From Chitinophaga filiformis (GTDB taxonomy: Bacteria > Bacteroidota > Bacteroidia > Chitinophagales > Chitinophagaceae), in the NCBI RefSeq assembly GCF_900102545.1, contig NZ_FNBN01000009.1:332823-396822 (forward strand): a stretch of 64,000 nucleotides of DNA, written 5' to 3'. Positions 35,486 to 44,687 of this stretch are shown here, one piece after another. A model generated the notes under the pieces. That model was not told where the DNA came from, did not search any database, and saw only the letters and a list, made by a program, of their open reading frames with translations. The first letter of the stretch is position 1. Each line of letters begins with the position of its first letter. Both the position numbers and the translations under genes were made by a program.

Positions 35486-35725
35486 TTACTGGGGAATACT
35501 GTCTTTACGCCAGGTACTGTCTTTTTTCATCTTGTGCTTCATCTTCATCTTATGTCTGGATGTATCAGAACGAGGTATGGTATCCTGTCTGAATTGATCA
35601 TTATAAGTAGTGTATGCCTGATTCGTGGCAGCCTTGGCAGCAAAGGAAGGGCCAGGCATGCCCTGGAAGTAAACAAACACACCGGATACGATCAGCAAAC
35701 CGAGTGTTGCGAGATGTTTTTTCAT
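35486..35725 (-). CDS. Small exported protein with Lys/Met/His-rich tail
   Basis: A 79-residue protein. Residues 4-20 form a hydrophobic signal or anchor (HLATLGLLIVSGVFVYF), followed by a short linker and a basic tail made of Lys, Met, His, Asp and Ser (HKMKMKHKMKKDSTWRKDS). A Met/His-rich tail can bind metals such as copper, but here that is only a guess. The gene is upstream of and on the same strand as the serine hydrolase. I do not recognise the family. Confidence 0.6.
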   Translation of the reverse strand: MKKHLATLGLLIVSGVFVYFQGMPGPSFAAKAATNQAYTTYNDQFRQDTIPRSDTSRHKMKMKHKMKKDSTWRKDSIPQ

Positions 35726-36111
35726 GACTAAGGTTTTTAAATAAAGAGAAAGTATTAACCTCTTTTATCGCTAAAATCCTGCTTATTTTTAGCTGTTTCC
35801 CCAAGACTATTATCTACCAAACTATTATATCTCTGAAATAATTAATTATTGAAAGAGAATAGCATGTTACTGTAGACTTGTCGTAAGAAAGGGGGTAAAT
35901 AAATATACAGGCACATCTTTAACTTCTATCCCTGAAAGCAGGATAAAGCGCTGATTCTGAACTTAAAGTCATATATTTGGGGGAGACGACGCGCTTTGTT
36001 ACCAATTGAAAAATCAGTTATTTTAAGCATCACACGTTTACAGAGTATATAGCCTTGACATAAGTACCAGTAATTTATTATCAATACCCCATATTTAAAC
36101 TCTACCTCGGC
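35726..36111. other. Spacer upstream of three-enzyme fusion gene
   Basis: A 386-base AT-rich spacer between divergent genes. It holds a TATATTTG element (35972-35979) and no credible gene on either strand. Confidence 0.5.
35972..35979 (+). promoter_or_regulatory. Candidate promoter -7 element of amidase-caspase-SGNH gene
   Basis: TATATTTG matches TAnnTTTG, 132 bases before the ATG at 36112. No clear -33 box is seen. Confidence 0.4.
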
Positions 36112-39100
36112 ATGAGATACGATTCTTTACCCCAGATCGAAGCTCGTTTCAAGAGTGAAGCGGCTCCATTCCTTACGCCATTTTCCCTGCAGGTTCCCAA
36201 TGAACAACTGATCCTCAAGGGACAATTGTACAAACCAGACCGTAGCAATTATTTCTATCCCGACACGCATACAAAGGATCGGATAGTACTGCATTTTACA
36301 GCTGGTAATCTGAAGTCCGATATGCTAAGTCTGACCACTCAGGGACGACATGTTTCCGTACCTTTTGTCATTGCCCGGGACGGTACTATCTACCAGTTAT
36401 TTCCTTCGGGCAACTGGTCGGGCCATCTGGGAGCCGGCCTGGGAAATCAGGGTACAAACAATGCACAGGATAAGGTGACCATCGGTATCGAGCTCTCTAA
36501 CTACGCATATCTCGTGCCCAGAGATGGAAACCTCGAAACCATTTACTCCCGCGCTCCGCAAAATGGTAAACCGGGACCTATTGATGAATATTGCCCATTG
36601 AGTAATACCGCTGCTTATCTGAAGATCGATAAACCTTTCAGGGAACAGTCCTATTATGCTTCCTATACGCCTGAACAAATAGAGAGCACTATCATCCTGC
36701 TCCGTTATCTGACCGCTAAATATAATATCCCCCGCCAGTTCCTGCCGGAGGATAAAAGATATAGCACTACGAATGATGTACTGACATTCAGAGGCATTGT
36801 ATCGCATATTAACTATCGTCCTTCCGGCAAATGGGACATCGGTCCTGCCTTTGACTGGGAAACATTGATCAGCGGGGTAACGGCTGCAGAGTTTACGCCT
36901 GTAGCTACTGCCCGTTCACTGAACTTTGCAGCCAGGGAATTATCTATCGGACTAACCACTGAAGGTGGCATCGCTGCACAGTTTGTTGATGAAAACAGTG
37001 CTGAAGAAGGAGCGCCGGAAGCAACCGATAATGAAGGGTATAATCCTTTCGAATTTGAAGAAGGCATTGCAAAAGAGATCCCACCGTCCAGCGGAAAAGT
37101 ATATGCCCTCCTGGCCGGGATCAATGAATACGACCAGGTGCGTAAACTGAGCGGCTGTCTGCATGACCTGCAACAGGTGGAAGACTACCTGAAGAACCGT
37201 ACCGTATTTGATTGTAAGATCAAAAAGATAACAGATTCCGAAGTAACAAGGGCCAATGTGGTGAAAGCATTTGAAGAGCACCTGGGGCAGGCAAAGAAAG
37301 AAGATACCGTCCTGTTCTATTTTTCAGGTCACGGTACCCAGGAAGATGCTGCGCCTATGTGGGACGAAACAGATGGCAAACTGGAATGTATTGTATGTTA
37401 TGACGGAGGTACCAGTAAGGCCGCTGAGTTCCTGCTGACAGACAAGGAACTGCGTTATATGATCGCTAAACTGTACAAACAAACTGCCGCGCATATCGTA
37501 GTGATCTTTGACTGCTGCCATTCCGGCGATAATACACGTGGTCAGCTCATCAATGCTGCCTTCAGTAAAGACAAGGTGATCAAACGTATGATCTACGACA
37601 ACACACGTTATTCCGGTGCCTTCCCTCAGCGTGAGTGGAGTGAATTTGTCTTTAGTAATGAGATCAGAGAAGAAGATGTCAGGGATAAAAAGACAGAAGA
37701 ATTCCTGCCCGAAGGGATTCATATACAGATGGCCGCCTGCGAAAGCAACCAGTCTGCCGTTGAAGTAAATGGGGAAGGGGTATTCACTAAAAAACTGCTG
37801 GGCGCTCTGGATGCCTGCACTGGCAATGTTTCCTATAATGACCTGAGCAGCAGGATAAGGCAGTATCTGCGTTTCAGCTTTGAACAGACGCCGCGTATCT
37901 ATGTATCAGGAGATACCGACAGACTGCTGTACACAGGCTTCCTGAACCGTAGCCTCACAGATAATATTACTATTGCTGAAGCCACTTACGGTAAACATGG
38001 CTGGCAGCTGAATATTGGCGCTATCCATGGCGTAGATAAAAATACAAAGCTCACTATCGTAAATGCTGCCGATGTCAACCAGAAATGGACAGCTCAGATA
38101 GACAATGTGTTCATTGATTACAGTGCTATCACCATTGACGGAACACCCGATCAGAACAAGGCGCATAAAGCCTTTGCAGAAGGACTGATGAGTGGGAAAA
38201 TATTACTTGAACTGAACAACAGCAATGGTAACCCTGCAGAAATGGCCGAACTGCTGGATGCTATTGAAAGCAAGGCAGGAGGTCAGTTTGAATTCCAGTC
38301 AGGAACTGCGGAGAATGGCCGCAGTGCAGACTATAGTCTGCATATCAGATCAGGCGAAGCAGTGATTACCCGGGCCAATGATCCTTTCCGGCCGGTAGTA
38401 CGCCCGCTGGATCTGACAAAAGAGAAAGGGGATGTTGAACTGGTAGAAACATTGAAACACATCTCCCAGTGGCACTTCATCAAACAACTGCAAAACAGCG
38501 TGATCCCGGAAGGCTTCCCCGAAAAACCTATACAGATCGATGTTGCCAGGATCTATCCGGACGGCAGCAGGAAAAAGATCAGCACAGATACCGGAACCGC
38601 GACCTTCGATTTTGAACCCGGTCAGGGACAATGGGAAGGCGCTATGGAAATAAAGCTCACCAATACAACCCAACAATCAGTGTACGTAGCTGCCTTGTAC
38701 CTGGGAATCCAGTTCAGCAGTTACCTGGAATACCTGCCACAGTATCCCTGGCTGCTGGACCCCGGCAAAGAGCTTATTCTGGCGAGGAAAGGCAAAGACA
38801 GGATCGTTATCCGCCAGGATGATTTTACAAGGGAGTATAACTGGCCATTGAGCATGGAAACCCTGAAGCTGATCGTCAGCACAGATGAGTTCAATGTGAA
38901 GGCGCTTTCCCTTGGTAGCCTGCCGGCTCCTTATGTACTGGCCGACCGTGAAAAGGGACTGGTAAGAGGTAAAACAGAGGTTGCCAAAGGCGCAGTAATG
39001 GAAGATGAGGATATCCCTGCAGAATTTAAAGGTTGGATCACGCAGACCTTATACCTCGTCTTCAATAATCCGGACTTCAACAACATAGACCGTAAGATGC

Positions 39101-40065
39101 TGCAGGAGCTGATGGAATATGACGAAACGTCTTACTATGCCGCTGGCTTGTACTATGACCTGGTAACAGATGAAAACGGACAACCTACACGGTTGAAGCT
39201 GAAACCTGAAATTAAGGTGCCGGAAGGTGAAAAAGGCCTGTGGGGCGATGTAGTATTGTGGGCAGCTAATGCGATTGAGAGCCGTCAGCGGAGGAGATTA
39301 TATAAACGCTTAAAGGAGACCGACAGGTTAAGAATTGTGGCAGAAGGCGATTCCTGGTTCCAGTATCCTATCCGTGTATTGGATACCATAGACCATCTGT
39401 ACAAACTTTATGCAATCCGCAGCTTTGCCGAAGCAGGAGATACGCTGGAGAACTATATGAAGCAGAGAGAATACCTGAAGGGCATCAGAGAGGAAGAAGC
39501 GCAGATCTTCCTGGTCAGCGGTGGCGGTAATGATATACTTGGAGAACAGTTCCAGTACTCTTTACGCGATACGCCAGCGGAGGATGATATGACGCCGGCC
39601 CGTTATCTGAACAAGACCTTCTTCGATAAACTGGACAAGCTGGAAACATGGTATACCGATATGTTTACAGAACTGCACAACAGGTACCCAAACCTGCGTA
39701 TGCTGGTGCACAGTTACGACTACATCATACCTGTTGATACAGACCTTTACCCACGTAAAACCAGCTGGCTGGGTAAATATATGATCCGGAAGAATATGCA
39801 CCAGCAGGCAGCGAGGGAATCCCTGATCCGCTTTATGGTAGATGAATTTAACCGTCGCCTGGAAAAAGTAGCCGCTGCATTCCCGGGTGTGGTTTACTAC
39901 ATCAATGTAAGAGAGATCGTAGACCGTGGCAGCTGGTACGATGAGATCCATCCTACCAACGCTGGTTTCAAGCTCGTGGCCGACAAATTTGTCGATGTCA
40001 TTGAGAAACTGAAATCTGATCTGAAGCCATTTGCAGAAGCGCCGGCAATGTCTGTCCAGCCCTGA
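36112..40065 (+). CDS. Fusion of N-acetylmuramoyl-L-alanine amidase, caspase-like peptidase and SGNH hydrolase
   Basis: 1,317 residues without a signal peptide. Residues 50-255 are an Amidase_2/PGRP domain: HFTAG (His 61), and SHINYRPSGKWDIGP with His 232 and Asp 242 as further zinc ligands. Residues 328-630 are a caspase (C14) domain: YALLAGINEYDQVRKLSGC, FYFSGHGTQ (His 407) and VVIFDCCHSG (Cys 469). Residues 640-1060 hold a beta-rich middle part, of which 820-920 resembles the DUF4384-type module often paired with caspase domains. Residues 1070-1310 are an SGNH hydrolase: EGDSWFQ (Ser 1081), SGGGNDIL (Asn 1140), DEIHPT (Asp 1277, His 1280). All catalytic residues are present. Role unknown; possibilities are a regulated lysin or a defence effector. 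No partner gene is adjacent. Confidence 0.9.
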   Translation: MRYDSLPQIEARFKSEAAPFLTPFSLQVPNEQLILKGQLYKPDRSNYFYPDTHTKDRIVLHFTAGNLKSDMLSLTTQGRHVSVPFVIARDGTIYQLFPSGNWSGHLGAGLGNQGTNNAQDKVTIGIELSNYAYLVPRDGNLETIYSRAPQNGKPGPIDEYCPLSNTAAYLKIDKPFREQSYYASYTPEQIESTIILLRYLTAKYNIPRQFLPEDKRYSTTNDVLTFRGIVSHINYRPSGKWDIGPAFDWETLISGVTAAEFTPVATARSLNFAARELSIGLTTEGGIAAQFVDENSAEEGAPEATDNEGYNPFEFEEGIAKEIPPSSGKVYALLAGINEYDQVRKLSGCLHDLQQVEDYLKNRTVFDCKIKKITDSEVTRANVVKAFEEHLGQAKKEDTVLFYFSGHGTQEDAAPMWDETDGKLECIVCYDGGTSKAAEFLLTDKELRYMIAKLYKQTAAHIVVIFDCCHSGDNTRGQLINAAFSKDKVIKRMIYDNTRYSGAFPQREWSEFVFSNEIREEDVRDKKTEEFLPEGIHIQMAACESNQSAVEVNGEGVFTKKLLGALDACTGNVSYNDLSSRIRQYLRFSFEQTPRIYVSGDTDRLLYTGFLNRSLTDNITIAEATYGKHGWQLNIGAIHGVDKNTKLTIVNAADVNQKWTAQIDNVFIDYSAITIDGTPDQNKAHKAFAEGLMSGKILLELNNSNGNPAEMAELLDAIESKAGGQFEFQSGTAENGRSADYSLHIRSGEAVITRANDPFRPVVRPLDLTKEKGDVELVETLKHISQWHFIKQLQNSVIPEGFPEKPIQIDVARIYPDGSRKKISTDTGTATFDFEPGQGQWEGAMEIKLTNTTQQSVYVAALYLGIQFSSYLEYLPQYPWLLDPGKELILARKGKDRIVIRQDDFTREYNWPLSMETLKLIVSTDEFNVKALSLGSLPAPYVLADREKGLVRGKTEVAKGAVMEDEDIPAEFKGWITQTLYLVFNNPDFNNIDRKMLQELMEYDETSYYAAGLYYDLVTDENGQPTRLKLKPEIKVPEGEKGLWGDVVLWAANAIESRQRRRLYKRLKETDRLRIVAEGDSWFQYPIRVLDTIDHLYKLYAIRSFAEAGDTLENYMKQREYLKGIREEEAQIFLVSGGGNDILGEQFQYSLRDTPAEDDMTPARYLNKTFFDKLDKLETWYTDMFTELHNRYPNLRMLVHSYDYIIPVDTDLYPRKTSWLGKYMIRKNMHQQAARESLIRFMVDEFNRRLEKVAAAFPGVVYYINVREIVDRGSWYDEIHPTNAGFKLVADKFVDVIEKLKSDLKPFAEAPAMSVQP

Positions 40066-40091
40066 TAGTAACTATCCGTTCAGATATAAGA

Positions 40092-40124
40092 AAAGGCTGT
40101 CCACCGTATGTGCGGGCAGCCTTT
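40092..40124 (+). terminator. Terminator after fusion gene
   Basis: AAAGGCTG and CAGCCTTT pair around a 17-base loop that itself can pair in part (TCCACCG/TGCGGG), followed by ATTATT. It is 27 bases after the stop. Confidence 0.75.
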
Positions 40125-40268
40125 ATTATTGTAAGCTGTTGAAATTCCTTGCCACTTTAACATGCAATCTCCAGACATAAGGGCCGCCGTTTTAAATATA
40201 GATCGACTGCAGTGAAAAGGTTAAATAATAGGAATATACCGTTATACTTGCAGGAGAATTATTGTATT

Positions 40269-40670
40269 ATGATTGAAGCAAATGACGTGCGTCCGGGGAA
40301 CCTGGTATGGTATTATGATCTGTATATGAATGAAACAGTGTTTGAGGTGGAGGGTATATTAGAGGGCTTCATCTATAGTTCAACCTTACCCAAAAGTAAA
40401 CTGTCACTGGCCAATGTACATCCCTTGTCACTGGATGCAGGATATCTGCACAGCTTTGGATTTGTAAGAGGAGACAGGGCGCATGGAGAAGATGAAAACG
40501 TCTTTTCCTATAAGTACAATCGTAACGACAGTGTATATGTGAGAGACCAGGGATATTCCTTTCAATTCCTGGCTGCCGCACCAGGGCAGTTGATACCCTA
40601 TGGACAGCCGGTAGTGCATGTCCACCAGTTACAAAACCTCTTTTATTGTCTGACAGGACAGGAACTATAA
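40269..40670 (+). CDS. Conserved hypothetical protein with MIxANxxRxGN opening
   Basis: A 133-residue protein from the ATG at 40269; this start gives MIEANDVRPGNLVWYYD, the opening found in a widespread group of small Bacteroidota and phage proteins (recalled, not checked). An upstream in-frame ATG at 40212 would add 19 residues without that feature. The rest is mixed strand and helix with no visible catalytic motif. It follows the fusion gene by 200 bases but a terminator lies between, so it is probably separate. Function unknown. Confidence 0.65.
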   Translation: MIEANDVRPGNLVWYYDLYMNETVFEVEGILEGFIYSSTLPKSKLSLANVHPLSLDAGYLHSFGFVRGDRAHGEDENVFSYKYNRNDSVYVRDQGYSFQFLAAAPGQLIPYGQPVVHVHQLQNLFYCLTGQEL

Positions 40671-40675
40671 AGAGG

Positions 40676-40704
40676 GGGATACCTCCTTACAGGATATCCC
40701 CTTT
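40676..40704 (+). terminator. Terminator after small hypothetical gene
   Basis: GGGGATA and TATCCCC pair around a CCTCC...GGA-rich loop, followed by TTTCTTTC, directly after the stop of the 133-residue protein. Confidence 0.75.
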
Positions 40705-40776
40705 CTTTCATTTCTTTCTGTTGGAGAGAGTACCATTCTTACGTGAAAGCAGTAGCAGCAGTCATTTTCCAATGAC

Positions 40777-41352
40777 TCACGGATGAGGGCCCATACAAAC
40801 GATCTGCACACCGCTGAATGTACCTTTCAGGGAGACCGTTTTTTCAGCGCCTGATTCTATGTCATTTCTGCCCGTGAACTCGAAATGACCGGAAATAAAG
40901 GCTTTCACATCATCAAACCTGATCTCTGTGAGCGTGAAAGTACCTTTCTCTGCATTGCAGGAAACATCCTTACCGGCGGCTTCCGCCTCCGTTTCTGCTG
41001 ATTCATCCTTCGGATAGTTCAGGAACTGTGCAAAGTTGGCGGATTCCTCATCACCTGCAGACTGGTCCAGCGAAACGGTAACCGGTTTAAATTCGCCTAT
41101 TTTCTTCAGGTCAAATTTGATGGACAATGTCCTGTTTCCATCGCGAAGCGTACACTCCAGGTTCATAATGGCCATTTTACTGGTGCCAATAGTGGCATTA
41201 CCCCTGATATCATGCGAGGAGACAACACTACCATTCTTTTCAATGTTAAATGTACCCGGATTGAGCCCTTTTTTCTGCGCCAGTACAGTCGTGGAGCCCG
41301 TACAGAAAGTGATAACAGCACTTGTTATCAGTGATAGCATTTTAGTTTTCAT
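40777..41352 (-). CDS. Exported hypothetical protein
   Basis: A 191-residue protein with a Sec signal peptide (residues 1-25, ending VLAQ). The mature part is beta-rich with two Cys residues that could pair (about 67 and 132) and an acidic Glu/Ala linker (ESAETEAEAAGKD). No catalytic motif is visible, and I do not recognise the family. It has no obvious operon partner: the next reverse-strand gene upstream starts 160 bases away. Confidence 0.65.
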   Translation of the reverse strand: MKTKMLSLITSAVITFCTGSTTVLAQKKGLNPGTFNIEKNGSVVSSHDIRGNATIGTSKMAIMNLECTLRDGNRTLSIKFDLKKIGEFKPVTVSLDQSAGDEESANFAQFLNYPKDESAETEAEAAGKDVSCNAEKGTFTLTEIRFDDVKAFISGHFEFTGRNDIESGAEKTVSLKGTFSGVQIVCMGPHP

Positions 41353-41510
41353 GTAGGTTCGGTTAGGGATAGCTGATTAAGTATAACGTCGAAAGATAAA
41401 AAAAAAATTCAAAATAGTATCCATCCGGTACCGTCAACGAACTATTTTACAGCAACGGCCTTTACTGCAATCTGAGCGGTATAGAAAGACCGGAGCGAAT
41501 GATCCTTTTG

Positions 41511-41915
41511 TTATAAAGAGGCATTGGTACTGAGCGACTTAAGCGTCTGCATGGCCTTGTCCGCATCGCTTGTCGCCACAAAAATATGATCATGGTAATA
41601 GGCCGCTACCACATTACAACTGATCCCCGCTTTGGCAAGAGCAGCGGAGAAGGCAGCCGTAAGTCCCACCGCTTCTAGTGACGAATGTATGGTGAGTGTG
41701 ATCCAGGCAGCAATATATGTATAAGGCAGCTGAAGACGGTCGGCGGTTTTCCGGGAAAGAATAAGTGTTGTACCTTCTTTTTCCCGGAAAGTGCCAATGA
41801 CGTCCTGCAGATCTATCTGCCCCGGATTACTCACCGTGCAGAATACATATTCTCCCTCCTGCAGATGGGGAGTCATGTGTTTCAATAAGGTAGAAATGTC
41901 TGTTACACCGCTCAT
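41511..41915 (-). CDS. ACT domain protein (ACT_3/CASTOR type)
   Basis: A 134-residue protein consisting of two ACT-like halves: residues 1-65 with GEYVFCTVSN, and 66-130 with AWITLTIHSSLEAVGLTAAFSAALAKAGISCNVVAAYYHDHIFV, the signature of the ACT_3 family (formerly DUF2241). Such stand-alone ACT proteins bind amino acids and are thought to be regulatory. No enzyme domain is attached. It lies 37 bases upstream of the amidohydrolase gene's stop, on the same strand, and could be transcribed after it. Confidence 0.85.
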   Translation of the reverse strand: MSGVTDISTLLKHMTPHLQEGEYVFCTVSNPGQIDLQDVIGTFREKEGTTLILSRKTADRLQLPYTYIAAWITLTIHSSLEAVGLTAAFSAALAKAGISCNVVAAYYHDHIFVATSDADKAMQTLKSLSTNASL

Positions 41916-41952
41916 ATCTGTAAATATACGGGCAATAAAATGAAAGCGTCTG

Positions 41953-43707
41953 TTACCGTATAAAGGAAACCTTCACGATCTTGCCATTTTCAACCGTATA
42001 AACAGCCACCGCCTCAATTGGCTTTTCCCCCATACCAGTTATTCTTTCATGATCTATCACAGTATTACCCATCACGATCCTGTTCACCAACTGGCAATGT
42101 AATTCCTTTGCCTTCTCAAAGATGCCTGCATATCGTTGCCGCATCTGTTCTTTTCCCTGCATCAGCAATTTGCCGCTGGCCTGGTCATAAATAGCCGTGC
42201 TATCGCTGTAAGGCGCCAGGAATGCTTCAATATTCCGGGTATTGTAGGCATTCAGTTGTTGCTGCACCAGTATTACCGGTGTGACCGTCAGCAGTTCCTT
42301 TGCCTGTAATTGTATACCACGGTGTATGATGGTGGGTATGTCTGCCAGCACATTCAGATCCTGCGTAGGATCTTTTTCCAGTAGCAGGAGATCTGCAATC
42401 TTTCCTTTTTCTATACTGCCATAGTCCTTGTCCTTACCGAAACCTTTTGCCGCGTTAATAGTAGCGGAACGGATGATTTCCCAGCTACTCAATCCCGACT
42501 GTTGCATAGCCTGCAATTCAGTGAAAAAAGAAGAGGCATGCAGCGTACCGATATTACCTGCGTCAGTACCTGCTACTACATTAACACCGGCTTGTTGTGC
42601 CAGTCGCAGGTTGGTGCGCATTACAGTATCTTCTTTTGAAGGAATGACATGGCGGCTGCGCAGATTTTTATACTCAAAACCCACAACGCTTTTGTCGATA
42701 TGTTGCAGGTCTGTCAATGTGCCCAGCATGAACGGATCTCCATATTTCAGATCATGCATGGGGAAATCAAACTGCTGTGTAAACGCGCGCTTATATCCGT
42801 GCATCACGGTGAGAGTAGGGATGTACACCGTGTGTTTATTTTTCAGTAGCTGAAGCATTTCATTGTCAAGTTCTTTATCATCTACACTATGCACCAGGAT
42901 GTCAGCTCCTGCTGTAACAGCCAGTTTCGCGGTTTCATACTCAGTAGCGTGAACAGCTACTTTTAGACCGTGGGCATGACTTTCATCTATAGTTGCCTTG
43001 ACTATAGGCAAAGTGCTTTCCGCTGGCATACCGGGTACTACGATGTACCAGATCTTGATGAAGTCTGGTTTATAGGGCAATTGTTTCCGTACCAGTTCAC
43101 GGGCTTCTTCCGGTGTAGTCACTTTCACAATAGGAGGATCTTTTTTATCCAGGTTAGGCGGCAGATAGGTAGATATCAGCGGGCCTGTTACCCAGGCATT
43201 GGTAGCTCTGGGATCGGCATTCACTTTATCACGGATGGCGAAATTGCTGAATGGTCCGCCTACATCTGCAACGGTAGTAATGCCACATGCCAGGTAGCGG
43301 GCCATCATATCACTCAGGTGTTCTTTCGCCCATTGCTGGTCCTTTTCATAAGGATATACTGCCATGAGGTTCAGGCCATCGGGACGGGTATATAAGCCGC
43401 CAGTCTGGAAAAAATGGATATGCGCATCCGTCATACCGGGCATCACGTACTTGCCTGTGGCATCTATGACAGTAGCGCCGTCGGGTATCTTCAGTTTCTT
43501 TGAAGGCCCGGTAGCCAGTATGCGGTCATGCTCAATGATGATGGTTTGATCTGCCAGTGTTTTACTGATGTTGACATCTATCAGGTTCGCATGTGTGATA
43601 CAGAGGGTTGAGGACGCATTGTTTGCAGGTGATGTGGTAGATTGTGTGTAACCCGGCAGTGCATATATAACGAGCGCAACTGCCCATAACAGAGGGAACT
43701 TTTTCAT
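41953..43707 (-). CDS. Amidohydrolase with C-terminal SnoaL-like domain, exported
   Basis: A 584-residue protein with a signal peptide (residues 1-21, PGYTQS). The amidohydrolase barrel (about 60-450) has DAHIHFF with the first two metal His, a Lys in FIKIWYIV, HATEY and VHSVDD His positions, and TDAGN with the catalytic Asp, the pattern of imidazolonepropionase-like and prolidase-like hydrolases. Residues 455-584 are a separate SnoaL/NTF2-like domain (LVQQQLNAYNTRNIEAFLAPYSD). I read it as a periplasmic cyclic amide or dipeptide hydrolase; the fused NTF2-like domain is unusual for the family. It is divergent from the patatin gene with only 62 bases between starts. Confidence 0.87.
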   Translation of the reverse strand: MKKFPLLWAVALVIYALPGYTQSTTSPANNASSTLCITHANLIDVNISKTLADQTIIIEHDRILATGPSKKLKIPDGATVIDATGKYVMPGMTDAHIHFFQTGGLYTRPDGLNLMAVYPYEKDQQWAKEHLSDMMARYLACGITTVADVGGPFSNFAIRDKVNADPRATNAWVTGPLISTYLPPNLDKKDPPIVKVTTPEEARELVRKQLPYKPDFIKIWYIVVPGMPAESTLPIVKATIDESHAHGLKVAVHATEYETAKLAVTAGADILVHSVDDKELDNEMLQLLKNKHTVYIPTLTVMHGYKRAFTQQFDFPMHDLKYGDPFMLGTLTDLQHIDKSVVGFEYKNLRSRHVIPSKEDTVMRTNLRLAQQAGVNVVAGTDAGNIGTLHASSFFTELQAMQQSGLSSWEIIRSATINAAKGFGKDKDYGSIEKGKIADLLLLEKDPTQDLNVLADIPTIIHRGIQLQAKELLTVTPVILVQQQLNAYNTRNIEAFLAPYSDSTAIYDQASGKLLMQGKEQMRQRYAGIFEKAKELHCQLVNRIVMGNTVIDHERITGMGEKPIEAVAVYTVENGKIVKVSFIR

Positions 43708-43769
43708 CGGGTTAGATTTGATAGATACTAAAGATAGCAGATTTTACTTTCTTTATATATATTAGCCGG

Positions 43770-44555
43770 ATGAATCAGGAGTTGAGAGTCCCTATACAGC
43801 GCCCCTTTGTGCTATCCGGTGGTGGCGCCCGTGGTTATGCCCATATTGGTGTATTAAAAGCATTTGCTGAACAGCATATTTTTCCCGAAGTGATTGCCGC
43901 TACCAGCGCCGGCTCTATAGCCGCAGCGTTTATCTGTGACGGATACACTACAGATGAGGTGAAGGAGATCTTCCTGCATACAAAGATGGGATTAACGGTT
44001 GACTGGAAACACCTGAAGACAGGATTCCTGTCATTAAAACTCCTGGAAAAGGTGCTGACGCAAACTTTACGACATACTACCTTTGAATCATTGCCCATCC
44101 CATTATATGTTACCGCTACCAACTTTTCCACGGGACAACAGACTATTTTTGACAAAGGGCCACTGATACCCGCTATACTGGCGGCTTCAAGTATCCCGAT
44201 GTTGTTCCCGCCGGTAGTAATTGATGGTGTGCCTTATGTGGATGGAGGTATTTCAGGAAACCTGCCGGTAGAACCGCTGATAGGGAAATATACATCCATT
44301 ATCGGTGTACATGTCAATCCGCTCACTCCTTACAATCCTGCAAGCGGCATTCGCGCCAACATGGAAAGAACCCTGCATATGGCCATTAATGAACCGGTAT
44401 TGAAAAACAAGCTGCTGTGTAGTCGCTTCATTGAGCCAGAGAAGTTAGGAGGGTTCGGCATGTTCGATTTTAAACGTTTCGATGCAATATACACTGTGGG
44501 GCTGGAATATACCCGTCAGGCGCTGCAGGAAAGCCCGGAGCCGGTTGAAGTATAA
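43770..44555 (+). CDS. Patatin-like phospholipase
   Basis: A 261-residue cytoplasmic protein with the patatin fold: oxyanion motif LSGGGARGYAHIGVL (residues 16-30), nucleophile elbow ATSAGS (Ser near 46) and the Asp of DGGISGNLP (near 157), giving the Ser-Asp dyad. The elbow reads A-T-S-A-G where most relatives have G-T-S-A-G. Enzymes of this family are acyl hydrolases acting on phospholipids or lysophospholipids. It has no signal peptide or membrane segment. A 130-base gap separates it from the next gene. Confidence 0.9.
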   Translation: MNQELRVPIQRPFVLSGGGARGYAHIGVLKAFAEQHIFPEVIAATSAGSIAAAFICDGYTTDEVKEIFLHTKMGLTVDWKHLKTGFLSLKLLEKVLTQTLRHTTFESLPIPLYVTATNFSTGQQTIFDKGPLIPAILAASSIPMLFPPVVIDGVPYVDGGISGNLPVEPLIGKYTSIIGVHVNPLTPYNPASGIRANMERTLHMAINEPVLKNKLLCSRFIEPEKLGGFGMFDFKRFDAIYTVGLEYTRQALQESPEPVEV

Positions 44556-44687
44556 AGTACTGTTTGTCATTCAATAATATTAGCACGGGGAATACAGCTG
44601 GAAGACAGACGTACGAAAATTGAACTTATTGCGTTTATTTTCCTGAGATCACTGTTCATCTGCCTCCTATGTAAACCCACTCACAAA

